A stretch of 64,000 nucleotides of DNA from Nannocystis punicea (GCF_026965555.1 NZ_CP114040.1:744001-808000); one strand, 5' to 3'. Positions 1 through 8,908 are shown, counted from the first letter of the stretch. Notes: generated by a model from the letters alone, not told the origin. Numbers and translations: made by a program.

Positions 1-210
1 GACGAACTGCTGCGAGTCCCCACGAACACGCCACAGCCGCCGAAGCCGCCGGCTGACGAAGAGCTCGTGCTCGAGGCATCGAGCGAGCTCGTCGACGCCA
101 AGGAGGCCGCCAAGGCGCTGCGTGAGCTGGCCGAGCGGCTCGAAGCAGAGGGCCGAGACGCCTCGCGTATCATGATTCGCATCACGGCGTGGAAGCGGAG
201 GCGGGAGTGA
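1..210 (+). CDS. pglY: C-terminal end of BREX-2 ATPase PglY (partial)
   Basis: An open frame runs in from the window edge and stops with TGA at 208-210, leaving 69 codons. The visible tail has a Pro-rich stretch (PQPPKPP) followed by a charged helix rich in Ala, Leu and Glu (about residues 22-53) and a basic end (WKRRRE). That tail is not diagnostic. The assignment rests on position: in type 2 BREX operons the gene before pglZ is pglY, a large P-loop ATPase of the BrxC/PglY group that acts with the methyltransferase PglX to block phage replication. The stop codon overlaps the pglZ start (TGATG), which implies one transcript and translational coupling. Without the upstream sequence the family cannot be confirmed. 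Confidence 0.6.
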   Translation, partial: DELLRVPTNTPQPPKPPADEELVLEASSELVDAKEAAKALRELAERLEAEGRDASRIMIRITAWKRRRE

Positions 211-2987
211 TGGAGACGCCGCTGCTCTCGGAGGCCGACGTTCGCTTGGAGGTGGAGCGCCTCTTCCGGCGCGACCACCGCTCCAAGCTGCTCGCGCTCT
301 TTGGTCGAGGGCAGCCCGGGCGCATCGAGCTTGATGGCCTGAAGTGGGAGATCATCCCCACGGCGTGCGAGCTAGAACTGCGCTCGAAGCTGCCCGCGCC
401 TGGCGCCCCATCGGCATCGGGCCGTGTGTACCTGATCGACTGGGTCGAGGACGCGCTGCCTCTCGACATCTCGTGCCGCCTTGCGGGCGGGCGCATTTAC
501 CACGTCGCCCGCGATGCACGACTGGCCGCGCTCTTCGGAGCACGGCAGGTCGATCAAGGGTTGGCGTCAACCGCGATCGCACGGCTCGTGCTCTCGGGGG
601 GCGTCGATGGGCTCCGCAAGATCACGGGGCTTCGCCTCACGACCACGGATCTCTGGACGCGAGTGCTTGAAGCCCGATTCGGCATCCCCGAAAGCTCGCT
701 CGATTCAGGGGCGGCGTGGCTCCGCTGGGCGCGCAGTTCCGATGCGGGCCCGGCCTTCGCGCGTGCGTGTGAGGGCGACGACCTCTTGCGGGCGGTGCGG
801 CACGAGCTGCTCGGCTGGCTCGAGGAGCGACTCGGCTCCGTGGGAGTGCTTGGCTTCCGCGCCTGGGAGCTCGGCCTCGTCGACCGCGCGCTCCAGGCGC
901 TCCTGCTGCTCGCGGCAGTTGAGCAAAACGGGGATGCATACCTGCGCGGGCTCGTGAACGGGCAGATAGCGAGCATCGCGCCCGGCCTGGCGAACGAAGT
1001 ACGCGGCGCGTACGCGAGCGGGAGCGCACAGTCGCTGCTCGAAACGGTGCTGTCAGTGGAGGACGAAGCCGACCGGCGGCTGCTCGAAGGTGCCCAGCAG
1101 CACGCGATGAGCGGCGGAGCCTCGGCCCTCGCCACGGCGAGCGACTGGCTGCCCGCCGGGCACGCTTCGCGCGAAGCAGCTGTTGCCGAGGCGCTGACCA
1201 AGTTCATCGACGCGCCCAGCGCCGAGGCGCTGGAAGCCGTACTCGCCGTGTTCGACCACCTGAGCGCGCACCGCCTCGATCACGCCATTCGTCGCTCCGA
1301 ACACATCGAGGCTCGGAAGATGGCGGCGCGCCTCTCGGCCTGGTTGCTCGCACGTCGGGTGCGCCCGCAACTCCCTGAGCATGGCTCGCCGTGGCAGCCG
1401 GCGCTCGAGCTCGCGCGCCGCTACACCGAAGAGGGCGGCTTCCTCGATTGGGCGAGGCAGAGTCTGCGCGGAATGCGCGGCGCGGGAGGTGCCCTGATGG
1501 CTGCCGTGCGCCGGCTGTCCGTGGCCGTCGACGCGGTGGCCCGTGCCGACGACCAGCGCTTCGCCACGGCGTACGTGTCGTGGGTCGACGCCGGGAAGCC
1601 CTCGAATGAGGTGCTACCCATCGAGCACGTCACCAAACGCATCGTCGCGCAGTTCCTCAAGGGCGGCGAGCATCGGCGCCTGCTCCTCGTCTTGATGGAC
1701 GGCATGAGCTACGCGGCGGCAGTGCAGGTCCTTCAACGTCTGCGCGACCAGCGACGGTGGAGCCCCATCGCGTGGCGCTTGTCGGGCTGGAACGGGCAAC
1801 TCCCGATCCCGCCTGTGCTGGCAGCGGCGCCGACGCTTACTGAGGTCAGCCGGGCCGCGCTCTTTGCAGGCGTGGCTGATCCGCGCTTCGGCGACCAGGG
1901 CACCGACAAAGACGAGGCGCGCTGGGCGTCGAACCCGCACGTGCGCGATCTCGTCGGCGAGGAGCCCCTCAAGGTGTTCTTCCGGCGTGAGATCCACGCC
2001 GGGCACGAGCTCATCGAAGAGGTGAAGCAGGCGATTGCGGGGGATCAGCGCGTCGTGGCAGTCGTCGTGAACGCCATCGACGAGCAGCTCAAGGGTAGCC
2101 TCCAGGTCGCCGTCGACTACAGCAAGACGCCCATCCTTCCGCTCGAGGCGTTGCTCTCTGCCGCCGACGGTGCCGAGCGCGCCGTACTGCTCGTGGCGGA
2201 CCACGGGCACGTTGCGGGCGATGCGATGCGCGTCGTCGCAGGTCGCATCCCTGCTCGACGTGAGGGGGGCGCCCGCTGGCGCGCGCTGGCCGAAGGGGAG
2301 CAGCCCCAGGACGGCGAAGTGCTCCTGCCCCGGACCTCGTGGAAGCCGCGCGGAGCGGCTGGTGTCGCAGCGCTCTGGGACACGGCTCAAGCGAATCGTG
2401 CGCCGCACTATGGGGAGCACGGCGGGCTCTCCCTCGCCGAGGCCGTCGCACCCGCGTTTCTGATCGCGCCAGAATGGCTCGATCGCGTCGCAGGCGACGA
2501 CGTAGAACTCTCGTGCCGCGTGCTGCCCGAGCCCGATTGGTGGACGCTCAAGATCGCTCGCCCGGCGGTTACTTCCGTCGCTCCGGTGGAGGAGCCGAGC
2601 ACGCCCGCAAAGGCGCAGCTCAAGCTCATTGCCGAGGAGCCCGCGAAGATGCCCACAGCGTCGTCGCCGCCTGCGTCTACCGAACTCGCGCTTGTCGGGC
2701 GACTGCGCGCGTCCAAGCTCTTCACGCAACAGGTCGCGGGTGTGCCGAAGCCCGACGCCGAACGCATACTTACATGGCTCGCCGTTCTCGTCGAGGCGGG
2801 CGGCAGCCTAGCTGCCGCCGACTTCGCGTGGCTCTGCGGCGTCCGCCCGCACCAGGTGGGCGGTGTCGTGGCACGCATGGGTGTTCTGAACGCTGACGGA
2901 TTTGCCATCGTCGAGCACGACGTCGCAGGCCGGCGAATCGTTCTGCATAAGGCGAGGCTGCTCTCTCAGTTTGGAGTGACCGAATGA
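210..2987 (+). CDS. pglZ: BREX type 2 phosphatase-like protein PglZ
   Basis: About 925 residues, the size expected for the type 2 form. The alkaline-phosphatase-fold core is visible: LVLMDGMSYAAA near residue 495 carries the metal-binding Asp, and LVADHGHVAGD near residue 663 carries the Asp-His-x-His of the second metal site. A low-complexity linker (TPAKAQLKLIAEEPAKMPTA) precedes a C-terminal helical domain. In Pgl/BREX systems PglZ is essential for phage exclusion; it is predicted to be a phosphodiesterase or phosphatase, but its substrate is unsettled. I chose ATG 210 because it overlaps the pglY stop; an in-frame GTG at 189 would add seven residues inside pglY. The stop overlaps the brxD start by four bases (ATGA). 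Confidence 0.9.
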   Translation: METPLLSEADVRLEVERLFRRDHRSKLLALFGRGQPGRIELDGLKWEIIPTACELELRSKLPAPGAPSASGRVYLIDWVEDALPLDISCRLAGGRIYHVARDARLAALFGARQVDQGLASTAIARLVLSGGVDGLRKITGLRLTTTDLWTRVLEARFGIPESSLDSGAAWLRWARSSDAGPAFARACEGDDLLRAVRHELLGWLEERLGSVGVLGFRAWELGLVDRALQALLLLAAVEQNGDAYLRGLVNGQIASIAPGLANEVRGAYASGSAQSLLETVLSVEDEADRRLLEGAQQHAMSGGASALATASDWLPAGHASREAAVAEALTKFIDAPSAEALEAVLAVFDHLSAHRLDHAIRRSEHIEARKMAARLSAWLLARRVRPQLPEHGSPWQPALELARRYTEEGGFLDWARQSLRGMRGAGGALMAAVRRLSVAVDAVARADDQRFATAYVSWVDAGKPSNEVLPIEHVTKRIVAQFLKGGEHRRLLLVLMDGMSYAAAVQVLQRLRDQRRWSPIAWRLSGWNGQLPIPPVLAAAPTLTEVSRAALFAGVADPRFGDQGTDKDEARWASNPHVRDLVGEEPLKVFFRREIHAGHELIEEVKQAIAGDQRVVAVVVNAIDEQLKGSLQVAVDYSKTPILPLEALLSAADGAERAVLLVADHGHVAGDAMRVVAGRIPARREGGARWRALAEGEQPQDGEVLLPRTSWKPRGAAGVAALWDTAQANRAPHYGEHGGLSLAEAVAPAFLIAPEWLDRVAGDDVELSCRVLPEPDWWTLKIARPAVTSVAPVEEPSTPAKAQLKLIAEEPAKMPTASSPPASTELALVGRLRASKLFTQQVAGVPKPDAERILTWLAVLVEAGGSLAAADFAWLCGVRPHQVGGVVARMGVLNADGFAIVEHDVAGRRIVLHKARLLSQFGVTE

Positions 2988-4306
2988 GCGAGACGAGCGG
3001 GCCAAGCCTCCTCCTCCGCAAAGACGTCATCGAGGCGCTGCGCCGGGGAACCGTGCCGCGTCGAGGTCTCGACCTGTTCGCGGTCGGTACCGATCGTTTC
3101 TCTGTTTCGCTGAGAGAGGAACTGGACCGCTGCGCAATGGGCGGTGCAGTGTTCAAGGCGTTGCGCGGTGACTTCGGGTGCGGCAAGAGCTTCACCGCGC
3201 GCTGGTATCAGCAGCAGGCACTCGCACGCGGTTTTGCGGTCGCTGAGGTGCAGATCTCGGAGAACGACACGCCGTTGCACCGGCTCGAGACCATCTACCG
3301 CCGAGCAACCGAAGGCTTGCGAACCGCCGAGTGGGACACGGGAGCGTTCCGCGCGATCATCTCGCAGTGGCTGCTGGGCCTCGAAGAAGAGGTCTCGCGC
3401 ACGCTCCGCGATCCCGACGACTTGAAGGCGCTGGCCGAGGGCGTCGGCAACCTGCTGGAGGCGCGGCTTAAGGACGTGAGCGCGGTGCAACCGCAGTACG
3501 CCGCGGTGCTTCGTGCGTACCACGCCGCCGCGGTCGCTGAAGACCACGCGCTTGCCGAGGGGCTCATCGCGTGGCTGATGGGCCAGCCCAACGTCAGCGC
3601 GGACATCAAGAAGCGCGCCGGCATCAAGGGCGAGATCGATCACACCGGTGCGCTCGGTTTCCTGCGCGGGCTGCTCGCGGTGCTGCAGCAGTGTGGGAGG
3701 CCGGGCCTCCTACTCGTGCTCGATGAGGTCGAGACCATCCAACGCGTTCGCTCCGACAGCCGCGACAAGAGCCTCGAGGCCATCCGCAAGCTCATCGACG
3801 ACCTCTACGGCGGGCGCTTCGCGGGGCTCTACATCCTCATCACCGGCACCCCCGCGTTCTTCGACGGCCCGAACGGTGTGAAGCGACTGCCGCCCCTCGC
3901 GCAGCGTCTACATGTCGACTTCTCGGGCGACGCGAAGTGGGACAACCCGCGCGACGTCCAGGTGCGTTTGTTTCCGTTCGACCAGGAGCGGCTCATCGAG
4001 GTCGGCCGCCGCGTGCGTGACCTGTACCCGACAGAACACCCCGAGCGTATGAAGGCGCGCGTCACCGACGCGGTGCTGGCAGGCTTGGCGAACGAGGTCG
4101 CGGGGAAGCTCGGCGGCAAGGTCGGCGTGGCTCCGCGCATCTTCCTGCGGAAGCTCGTGGCAACCATCCTCGACCGCGTCGACCTGTTCCCCGACTTCGA
4201 CCCGGCCAAGGACCTCAACATCCGCATCGACACGGAGGAGCTCACGCTCGAAGAGCAGGCGGCTGCCGCAGGCAAGAAGCCCGACGACATCGAGATCGAC
4301 CTGTGA
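2984..4306 (+). CDS. brxD: BREX ATP-binding protein BrxD
   Basis: 440 residues with a P-loop ATPase signature: Walker A GDFGCGKS at 62-69 and Walker B LLLVLDEVE ending near 250. The arrangement, size and position between pglZ and an Lhr-like helicase match BrxD (DUF2791 family), an accessory AAA-type ATPase specific to type 2 BREX. It probably works with the helicase encoded next; its exact task in phage exclusion is not known. The start ATG overlaps the pglZ stop (ATGA), and the stop overlaps the helicase GTG start (GTGA), so the three genes are translationally coupled. Nothing appears broken: both ATPase motifs are complete and length is normal. Confidence 0.9.
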   Translation: MSETSGPSLLLRKDVIEALRRGTVPRRGLDLFAVGTDRFSVSLREELDRCAMGGAVFKALRGDFGCGKSFTARWYQQQALARGFAVAEVQISENDTPLHRLETIYRRATEGLRTAEWDTGAFRAIISQWLLGLEEEVSRTLRDPDDLKALAEGVGNLLEARLKDVSAVQPQYAAVLRAYHAAAVAEDHALAEGLIAWLMGQPNVSADIKKRAGIKGEIDHTGALGFLRGLLAVLQQCGRPGLLLVLDEVETIQRVRSDSRDKSLEAIRKLIDDLYGGRFAGLYILITGTPAFFDGPNGVKRLPPLAQRLHVDFSGDAKWDNPRDVQVRLFPFDQERLIEVGRRVRDLYPTEHPERMKARVTDAVLAGLANEVAGKLGGKVGVAPRIFLRKLVATILDRVDLFPDFDPAKDLNIRIDTEELTLEEQAAAAGKKPDDIEIDL

Positions 4307-6441
4307 CGACCCGCCCGGATGCCATCGATCGCCTAAGCCCCGCTGTTCGCTACCAGATAGCGAACGGCCTGGGTTGGAGCGGTCTGCGTCCGGTGCAAGC
4401 GCTCTCTACCGAAGCCGTCTTGGACGGCGCCAACTGCGTCGTGCTGGCGCCCACCGCCGGCGGCAAGACCGAGGCGGCGTTCCTCCCGCTCTTGTCGAAG
4501 ATGGACGTCGAGGACTGGCGTAATGTCTCGGTGCTCTACGTCGCACCCATCCGCGCGCTCCTCAACAACCAGGAGGCGCGGCTCACGAAGCTCACGGGCC
4601 TCATCGGGCGGCGTGCCGGCAAGTGGCATGGCGACGTGAAGGAGCCCGCGCGCAAGCGACTCATCGACGACCCGCCCGATGTCCTGGCCATCACGCCGGA
4701 GTCGCTCGAAGCGATGTTGCTCTCGACGCGCACGCCCGCGCGCCGCTTCCTCGCGCACGTACGTGCCGTCGTCATCGACGAGGTACACGCCTTTGCCGGT
4801 GACGATCGCGGCGCACACCTCGTTTCGCTCCTCGAGCGCATCGCGCGCATCGCGGAGACTGACATCCAGCGCATCGGTCTCTCGGCGACGGTCGGCGATC
4901 CCGATGTCATCGTCGAGTGGCTGAGTGGCAGCAGCATGCGGCCTCAGCGCGTCGTCGACCCGGGCAGTGCCCGGAAGTCCCCAGAACTGCACCTCGACTT
5001 CGTTGGCACCCTCGACAACGCGGCGCTCCTCATCGACCGCCTGTACCCAGGCACGCGGAGGCTGGTGTTCGTCGACAGCCGCAGACGCGTCGAGGAACTC
5101 GGCCATCGCCTCTCTCAGCGCGGCGTCGACGTCTACCTCTCGCACTCGTCCTTGGCGCTCTCCGAGAGAACCGCCGCCGAGAAGGCGTTCGAGGAGGGCA
5201 CCAACTGCGTCATCGTCGCGACCAGCGCTTTGGAGCTAGGCATCGATGTTGGCGACCTCGATCACGTCATCCAGATCGATGCGCCAAGCAGCGTCTCGTC
5301 ATTCCTCCAGCGCATGGGCCGCACGGGCCGGCGCGCGGGCTCGACGGCCAACTGCACCTTCCTCGCGACCGACGGCGACTCGCTCCTGCGCGCCGCCGCC
5401 ATCATCGACCTCTTCAGGAATGGCTACGTCGAGCCCGCAGCACCGTCCACGTGGACGCCCCACGTCCTCGCGCACCAAGCCATTGCGCTCTCGATGCAGG
5501 AGCAGGGCTCGGCCTCGCACGGCTGGTGGAGCTGGCTCGAAGGCTGTGCGGCCTACCGCGACGTCTCAGCGGAGGAGCGCGAGAGCATCGTCCGCCACAT
5601 GGTCGACAACGACATCCTCGTCGACGCCGATGCAAGGCTCGCGCTCGGCGCACGTGGCGAGCGGCTCTACGGCGCGCGGAACTTCCTTGAGCTCTACGCG
5701 GTGTTCTCGACGCCGCGCGTTCTGCGCGTGATGCACGGCCAGTCGGAAGTCGGCGTCGTCGACGCCTCGTTCCTCCAGGACAAGGAGCATAAGGTTCCGA
5801 ACTTCGTCCTCGCCGGACGTCCCTGGCGCATCGTTGGCGTCGACTGGAAGGGCGGTACGTGTTCCGTCGAGCCCGCCGAGGCAGGCAGCTACCCGCGCTG
5901 GTTCGGCCTGCCCGTGAGCCTGGAGCGCTCACTCTGCCAGGCGATGCGTCGCGTTCTCACAAGCGAGGAGACCGATCTGTCGTGGTCCAAGCGCGCCATC
6001 ACCGCTCTCGAAGCCCAGCGCGAGTCCCACGCTTTTCTCGACGACGGCCCGCTGCCCCTCGAAGAAGACCCCGATGGCCGTTGCCGCTGGTGGACCTTCG
6101 GCGGAGGAGCCGGCAACCGCGTCCTCGCGGGACTCCTTGAGCTGGAACTCGGCGAGCGCGTCTCGCCCGGCAACACCTTCATCACGTTCTCGAATGGCGC
6201 TGCCGAGAGCGCCGTCGGGATCCGCCGGGCCATCGACCTGCTCGCCGCCCGCGCGCTCACATGGGACGGCGCCGCGCGCCTTGTCGACTCCAACCAGCGC
6301 TCGCGCGTCTCGAAGTTCCAGCCCTGCCTCCCGCCGGAGATCGAGTACGGTCTCATTGCTCGCGAGACGATGAATGTCGACGATGCGAACGCGACGCTCG
6401 CGGAGTGGAAGGGCAGCACGCAGCAGGAGACGAAAGCATGA
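4303..6441 (+). CDS. brxHI: BREX DEAD/DEAH-box helicase BrxHI (Lhr-like)
   Basis: 712 residues forming a superfamily 2 helicase. Motif I is PTAGGKTE (about 50-57), motif II is DEVH (159-162), motif III is GLSATVGD near 193, and motif VI is QRMGRTGRR near 340. A C-terminal domain of about 350 residues resembles the Lhr/DUF1998 type. BrxHI is the helicase characteristic of type 2 BREX operons, where it follows brxD. It should act on DNA or RNA in an ATP-dependent way during phage exclusion; the substrate is unknown. Start is GTG 4303, which overlaps the brxD stop. This is the last recognised BREX gene; an IS element lies about 210 bases downstream. Confidence 0.9.
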   Translation: MTTRPDAIDRLSPAVRYQIANGLGWSGLRPVQALSTEAVLDGANCVVLAPTAGGKTEAAFLPLLSKMDVEDWRNVSVLYVAPIRALLNNQEARLTKLTGLIGRRAGKWHGDVKEPARKRLIDDPPDVLAITPESLEAMLLSTRTPARRFLAHVRAVVIDEVHAFAGDDRGAHLVSLLERIARIAETDIQRIGLSATVGDPDVIVEWLSGSSMRPQRVVDPGSARKSPELHLDFVGTLDNAALLIDRLYPGTRRLVFVDSRRRVEELGHRLSQRGVDVYLSHSSLALSERTAAEKAFEEGTNCVIVATSALELGIDVGDLDHVIQIDAPSSVSSFLQRMGRTGRRAGSTANCTFLATDGDSLLRAAAIIDLFRNGYVEPAAPSTWTPHVLAHQAIALSMQEQGSASHGWWSWLEGCAAYRDVSAEERESIVRHMVDNDILVDADARLALGARGERLYGARNFLELYAVFSTPRVLRVMHGQSEVGVVDASFLQDKEHKVPNFVLAGRPWRIVGVDWKGGTCSVEPAEAGSYPRWFGLPVSLERSLCQAMRRVLTSEETDLSWSKRAITALEAQRESHAFLDDGPLPLEEDPDGRCRWWTFGGGAGNRVLAGLLELELGERVSPGNTFITFSNGAAESAVGIRRAIDLLAARALTWDGAARLVDSNQRSRVSKFQPCLPPEIEYGLIARETMNVDDANATLAEWKGSTQQETKA

Positions 6442-6689
6442 CCTTCAGACGAAGCACCAGCCTCTCCGCTTGCCGCTTGCGGGACCCCAGGGAGCGCGGA
6501 GTGGCGTCGCGGGAACGCGCAGGGCGAGGCTCCGACTGGGGGAGTGCGCAGCCCAACTACGGTGGTTGGGGTGTGGGTTTGGGTGTCGAAGACCGACACC
6601 ATGAGAGCCACCACCCGAGACGCTACTCTGCGAGGGGGGAAACCCCTACCTGCCAATGTCGTGTGAGACACGGCCCCCACGAAGTTTAG
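6438..6689 (+). CDS. doubtful small ORF after brxHI, interrupted by the IS end
   Basis: An 83-codon frame starts with an ATG overlapping the brxHI stop (ATGA), which is the same coupling used throughout the operon. The product is rich in Arg, Gly and His and shows no domain I recognise. Its last third runs into the left terminal repeat of the IS3-family element at 6651, so any original 3' end is lost. It may be the stump of a further operon gene or merely open GC-rich sequence. Confidence 0.25.
   Translation: MTFRRSTSLSACRLRDPRERGVASRERAGRGSDWGSAQPNYGGWGVGLGVEDRHHESHHPRRYSARGETPTCQCRVRHGPHEV
6651..6674 (+). repeat. left terminal inverted repeat of the IS3-family element
   Basis: Begins TGCCAATG and ends TGAGACACGGC. 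It pairs with 8721-8743 on the opposite strand (about 20 of 24 positions with one gap). A near-identical orphan copy exists at 53739-53759. Confidence 0.75.
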
Positions 6690-6743
6690 AGAGCAGGGCG
6701 AGTCCGTGAATCAAGAGCATGCGCAACCCAACCATCAAGAGAA

Positions 6744-7180
6744 GCGGCAACGAGGAGCAATCGAGTAGGCAGGGCGTGAGTGCGTCGAGGTCGTCGGCCA
6801 TCGATGCGACGAGCCAGCAAACAGGGAGTCCAGTCGAAAATCTTGCTCTGCCTACAGCGACCACGAACACCAGGAGTGCCTTCCAAAAGAGCGGCAACGA
6901 GGAGCAATCGAGTAGGCAGGGCGTGAGCGCGTCGAGGTCGTCGGCCACCGATGCGGCGGGTCAGCAACGGTGCAGTCCGGCCGAAAGTCTTGCTGTGCCT
7001 GCGGCGACCACGAGCACCAGGAGCACCTTCCAAAAGAGCGGCAATGAGGAGCAATCGAGTAGGCGGGGCGAGCGCGCGGGGAGATCGTCGGCCACGGATG
7101 CGACGCCTCGGCAACGGTTTCGTCCCTTCGAACTTCTTGCTTCGCCAGGATCGACGCCCGGCGAAGAGCACCCGAGGGTG
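6744..7180. repeat. three tandem 147-bp repeats in the IS leader
   Basis: The unit starting GCGGCAACGAGGAGCAATCG occurs at 6744 and 6891, and with small changes (GCGGCAATGAGG) at 7038, giving exact 147-bp spacing twice. The first two units are close to each other; the third diverges in its second half. Because 147 is a multiple of three, the + strand frame beginning at 6719 stays open across all copies and would give 49-residue Ser/Ala/Arg-rich repeats (each opening KSGNEEQSSR). The - strand is also largely open and hydrophobic (SSLPLFWKVLLVLVV). Neither frame looks like a known protein. A structural or regulatory role for the element is possible. Confidence 0.9.
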
Positions 7181-7215
7181 GAGTTCGGCCTGCAATCGGG
7201 CGAGTAAGCGGAGGC

Positions 7216-7623
7216 ATGGATCCGATGGCGACTCAAGCACGAGAGCCCGACCCCGAGACCGCCGAGAAGGCGACGCGTCGCAAGTTCACGCCCGCGTACA
7301 AGCGGAAGATCCTCGCGCAGACGGACCAGGCCAGCGAGGGGCAGATCGGCGCCATCCTGCGCGAGGAGGGCCTGTACAGCTCGCTGTTGTCGACCTGGAG
7401 GCGGCAGCGGGACGAGGGTATGCTGGGGGCGTTGAAGCCGAAGAAGCGCGGACCGAAGCCGAAGCAGGACCCTGAGCAGAAGGAACTCGAGCGCCTGCGC
7501 CGTCGGGTGGCGCAGCTCGAGCACAAGCTTGAGACGGCGGAGCTGATCATCGACGTCCAAAAAAAAGTCTCGCAATTGCTCGGGATCCCGCTCGCGACGA
7601 TCGATCCGTCCGAGAAGCCTTGA
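7216..7623 (+). CDS. IS3-family transposase OrfA (DNA-binding subunit)
   Basis: 135 residues. The N-terminal half carries the IS3 OrfA helix-turn-helix: RRKFTPAYKRKIL begins the first helix and LYSSLLSTWRRQRD the recognition part. The C-terminal half is a leucine-zipper-like coiled coil (about residues 92-122, ELERLRRRVAQLEHKLETAE). OrfA binds the element ends and, as the N-terminal part of the OrfAB fusion, directs transposition. The run of eight A residues near its end (7559-7566) is a likely frameshift site into orfB. ATG 7216 is preceded by GGAGG at about -8; a second in-frame ATG lies at 7225. Everything needed for function appears present. Confidence 0.88.
   Translation: MDPMATQAREPDPETAEKATRRKFTPAYKRKILAQTDQASEGQIGAILREEGLYSSLLSTWRRQRDEGMLGALKPKKRGPKPKQDPEQKELERLRRRVAQLEHKLETAELIIDVQKKVSQLLGIPLATIDPSEKP
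7558..7567 (+). promoter_or_regulatory. programmed -1 frameshift site between orfA and orfB
   Basis: CAAAAAAAAG: eight A residues followed by G, read in orfA as CAA AAA AAA GTC. Slipping back one base enters the orfB frame, which stays open from here to the orfB start at 7620. IS3 elements commonly use such an A-rich slippery site to make the OrfAB transposase. Confidence 0.7.
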
Positions 7624-8741
7624 TCGCGCAGGCGGACGAGCTGTCCGAGAGGACAGGTCTACCGCGGGCGTGCGAGGCGCTCGGGGTCTCGCGGGCGACC
7701 GTGTACCGGCGGCGCCGCCCTGCGCCGCCGCCGCGGACGGCGAAGTCACGGCAGTCGCCGCGGGCGCTGAGCGCGGCGGAGCGCCAGGAGGTGCTGGAGC
7801 TGCTGCACAGCGAGCGTTTCGTCGACAAGGCGCCCGAGGTCATCGTGCCGACGCTGCTCGACGAGCAGCGCTGGCTGTGCAGCGCGCGGACGATGTATCG
7901 CCTGCTCGCCGCCGAGGGCGAGCTCCGCGAGCGCTGGCGGCAGCGGCGGCACCCCGAGTACAGTCGCCCGGAGCTGTTGGCGACCGCGCCCAACCAGGTG
8001 TGGTCGTGGGACGTGACCTGGCTGCGAGGACCGACGAAGGGCCAATACTATTACCTGTATGTCCTGCTCGACATCTACAGCCGCTGCGTCGTCGGCTGGA
8101 CTCTGGCACGCCGCGAGCGCGCCGACATCGCCGCCCGCCTGATCCGCGCCGCCTGCGACAAGCAGAACATCCAACCTGACCAATTGACCATCCATGCCGA
8201 TCGCGGCGCCGTCCCGACGTCGCGCGAGCTCGCCGACCTCTACGACGCCTTGGGCGCCCGCCGCTCACACAGCCGCCCCCACGTCAGCGACGACAACCCG
8301 TACTCGGAGGCCCACTTCAAGACCCTCAAGTACACCCACGACTACCCCGATCGCTTCGCCTCCTACGACGACGCCCACGCCTTCTGCGTCCGCTTCGTCG
8401 ACGGCTACAACCATCACCACCGCCACTCCGGCATCGCCTTCCTGGCGCCCGCCGATGTGCATTACGGCCGCACCGAGACCATCCTGTCCGTCAGGACAGC
8501 CGCCCTCCACGCCGCCTACGAGGCCCATCCCGAGCGCTTCGTCCGCGGGCGGCCCACGCCGCGCCGGCCTCCCGCCGCGGTCTACATCAACCCCCCGCGC
8601 GGCCCCGAGCGCGGTCTTCGCGAGTACGACGTCCATGTCCTTACGGACAGATGCCTCACCGCTGATCCTCTACGGGATTGCTACCATGGCGAAACCTCAC
8701 ATTCACTAAACATGACCCGCGCCGTGTCTCAAAGTCATTGA
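7620..8741 (+). CDS. IS3-family transposase OrfB (DDE integrase catalytic domain)
   Basis: 373 codons counted from TTG 7620; in the cell it is probably made mainly as an OrfAB fusion through the frameshift at 7559-7566. An N-terminal HTH_21-type segment (about 1-90) leads into an rve/integrase core: first catalytic Asp in WSWDVTWLRG, second in IHADRG, and Glu in DNPYSEAHFKTLKY, spaced as in IS3 DDE enzymes. The C-terminal part (NHHHRHSGIAFLAP) is also conserved in the family. The TGA stop at 8739-8741 lies within the right terminal repeat. The catalytic triad looks intact, so the element may still be active. Confidence 0.9.
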   Translation: MIAQADELSERTGLPRACEALGVSRATVYRRRRPAPPPRTAKSRQSPRALSAAERQEVLELLHSERFVDKAPEVIVPTLLDEQRWLCSARTMYRLLAAEGELRERWRQRRHPEYSRPELLATAPNQVWSWDVTWLRGPTKGQYYYLYVLLDIYSRCVVGWTLARRERADIAARLIRAACDKQNIQPDQLTIHADRGAVPTSRELADLYDALGARRSHSRPHVSDDNPYSEAHFKTLKYTHDYPDRFASYDDAHAFCVRFVDGYNHHHRHSGIAFLAPADVHYGRTETILSVRTAALHAAYEAHPERFVRGRPTPRRPPAAVYINPPRGPERGLREYDVHVLTDRCLTADPLRDCYHGETSHSLNMTRAVSQSH

Positions 8742-8743
8742 CA
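8721..8743 (-). repeat. right terminal inverted repeat of the IS3-family element
   Basis: GCCGTGTCTCAAAGTCATTG then ACA. Its reverse complement begins TGTCAATG and ends TGAGACACGGC, matching the left end. It contains the orfB stop codon. Confidence 0.75.
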
Positions 8744-8795
8744 GGCTCCGACCCCGCCGCACCGGCGGTTTCTGTCGCATCGTCGGCCGAGTCCC

Positions 8796-8889
8796 AGGCC
8801 ACCCCGGAAACGACGTTCCTCGGACAGTTTCTTGGTAGTCCTAGGCCACCCCGGAAACGACGTTCCCTGGGACAGTTTCTTGTAGGAAA
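8796..8889. repeat. 47-bp direct repeat, two copies
   Basis: The sequence AGGCCACCCCGGAAACGACG, continuing into a GGACAGTTTCTTG block, is found at 8796 and again at 8843. Spacing is 47 bases with few differences. It lies between the IS end and the WG-repeat remnant. The GGACAGTTTCTT motif looks like the tip of another insertion element, but no transposase accompanies it. Confidence 0.8.
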
Positions 8890-8908
8890 CCTGCTGTCGA
8901 GTGCGAAG

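Larger units (their letters stand above)
6651..8743 (+). mobile_element. IS3-family insertion sequence with an unusually long leader
   Basis: About 2.09 kb bounded by imperfect terminal inverted repeats: left TGCCAATGTCGTGTGAGACA beginning at 6651, right ending ...AAAGTCATTGACA at 8743. Aligned in opposite orientation the ends agree at about 20 of 24 positions and both start with TG. The element carries orfA and orfB in the IS3 arrangement (orfB in the -1 frame). Typical IS3 elements are 1.2-1.6 kb; the excess here is a leader of about 560 bases between the left end and orfA, filled mostly by three 147-bp repeats. I could not find a convincing 3-4 bp target duplication (ACC on the left, GGC on the right), so the exact borders or a later rearrangement remain open. 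Confidence 0.75.

Noticed and set aside
6438-6650. Possible diversity-generating retroelement target or formylglycine-enzyme-like C-terminus after brxHI
   Set aside because: The Trp/Gly-rich stretch is suggestive, but no reverse transcriptase, template repeat or conserved motif could be found.
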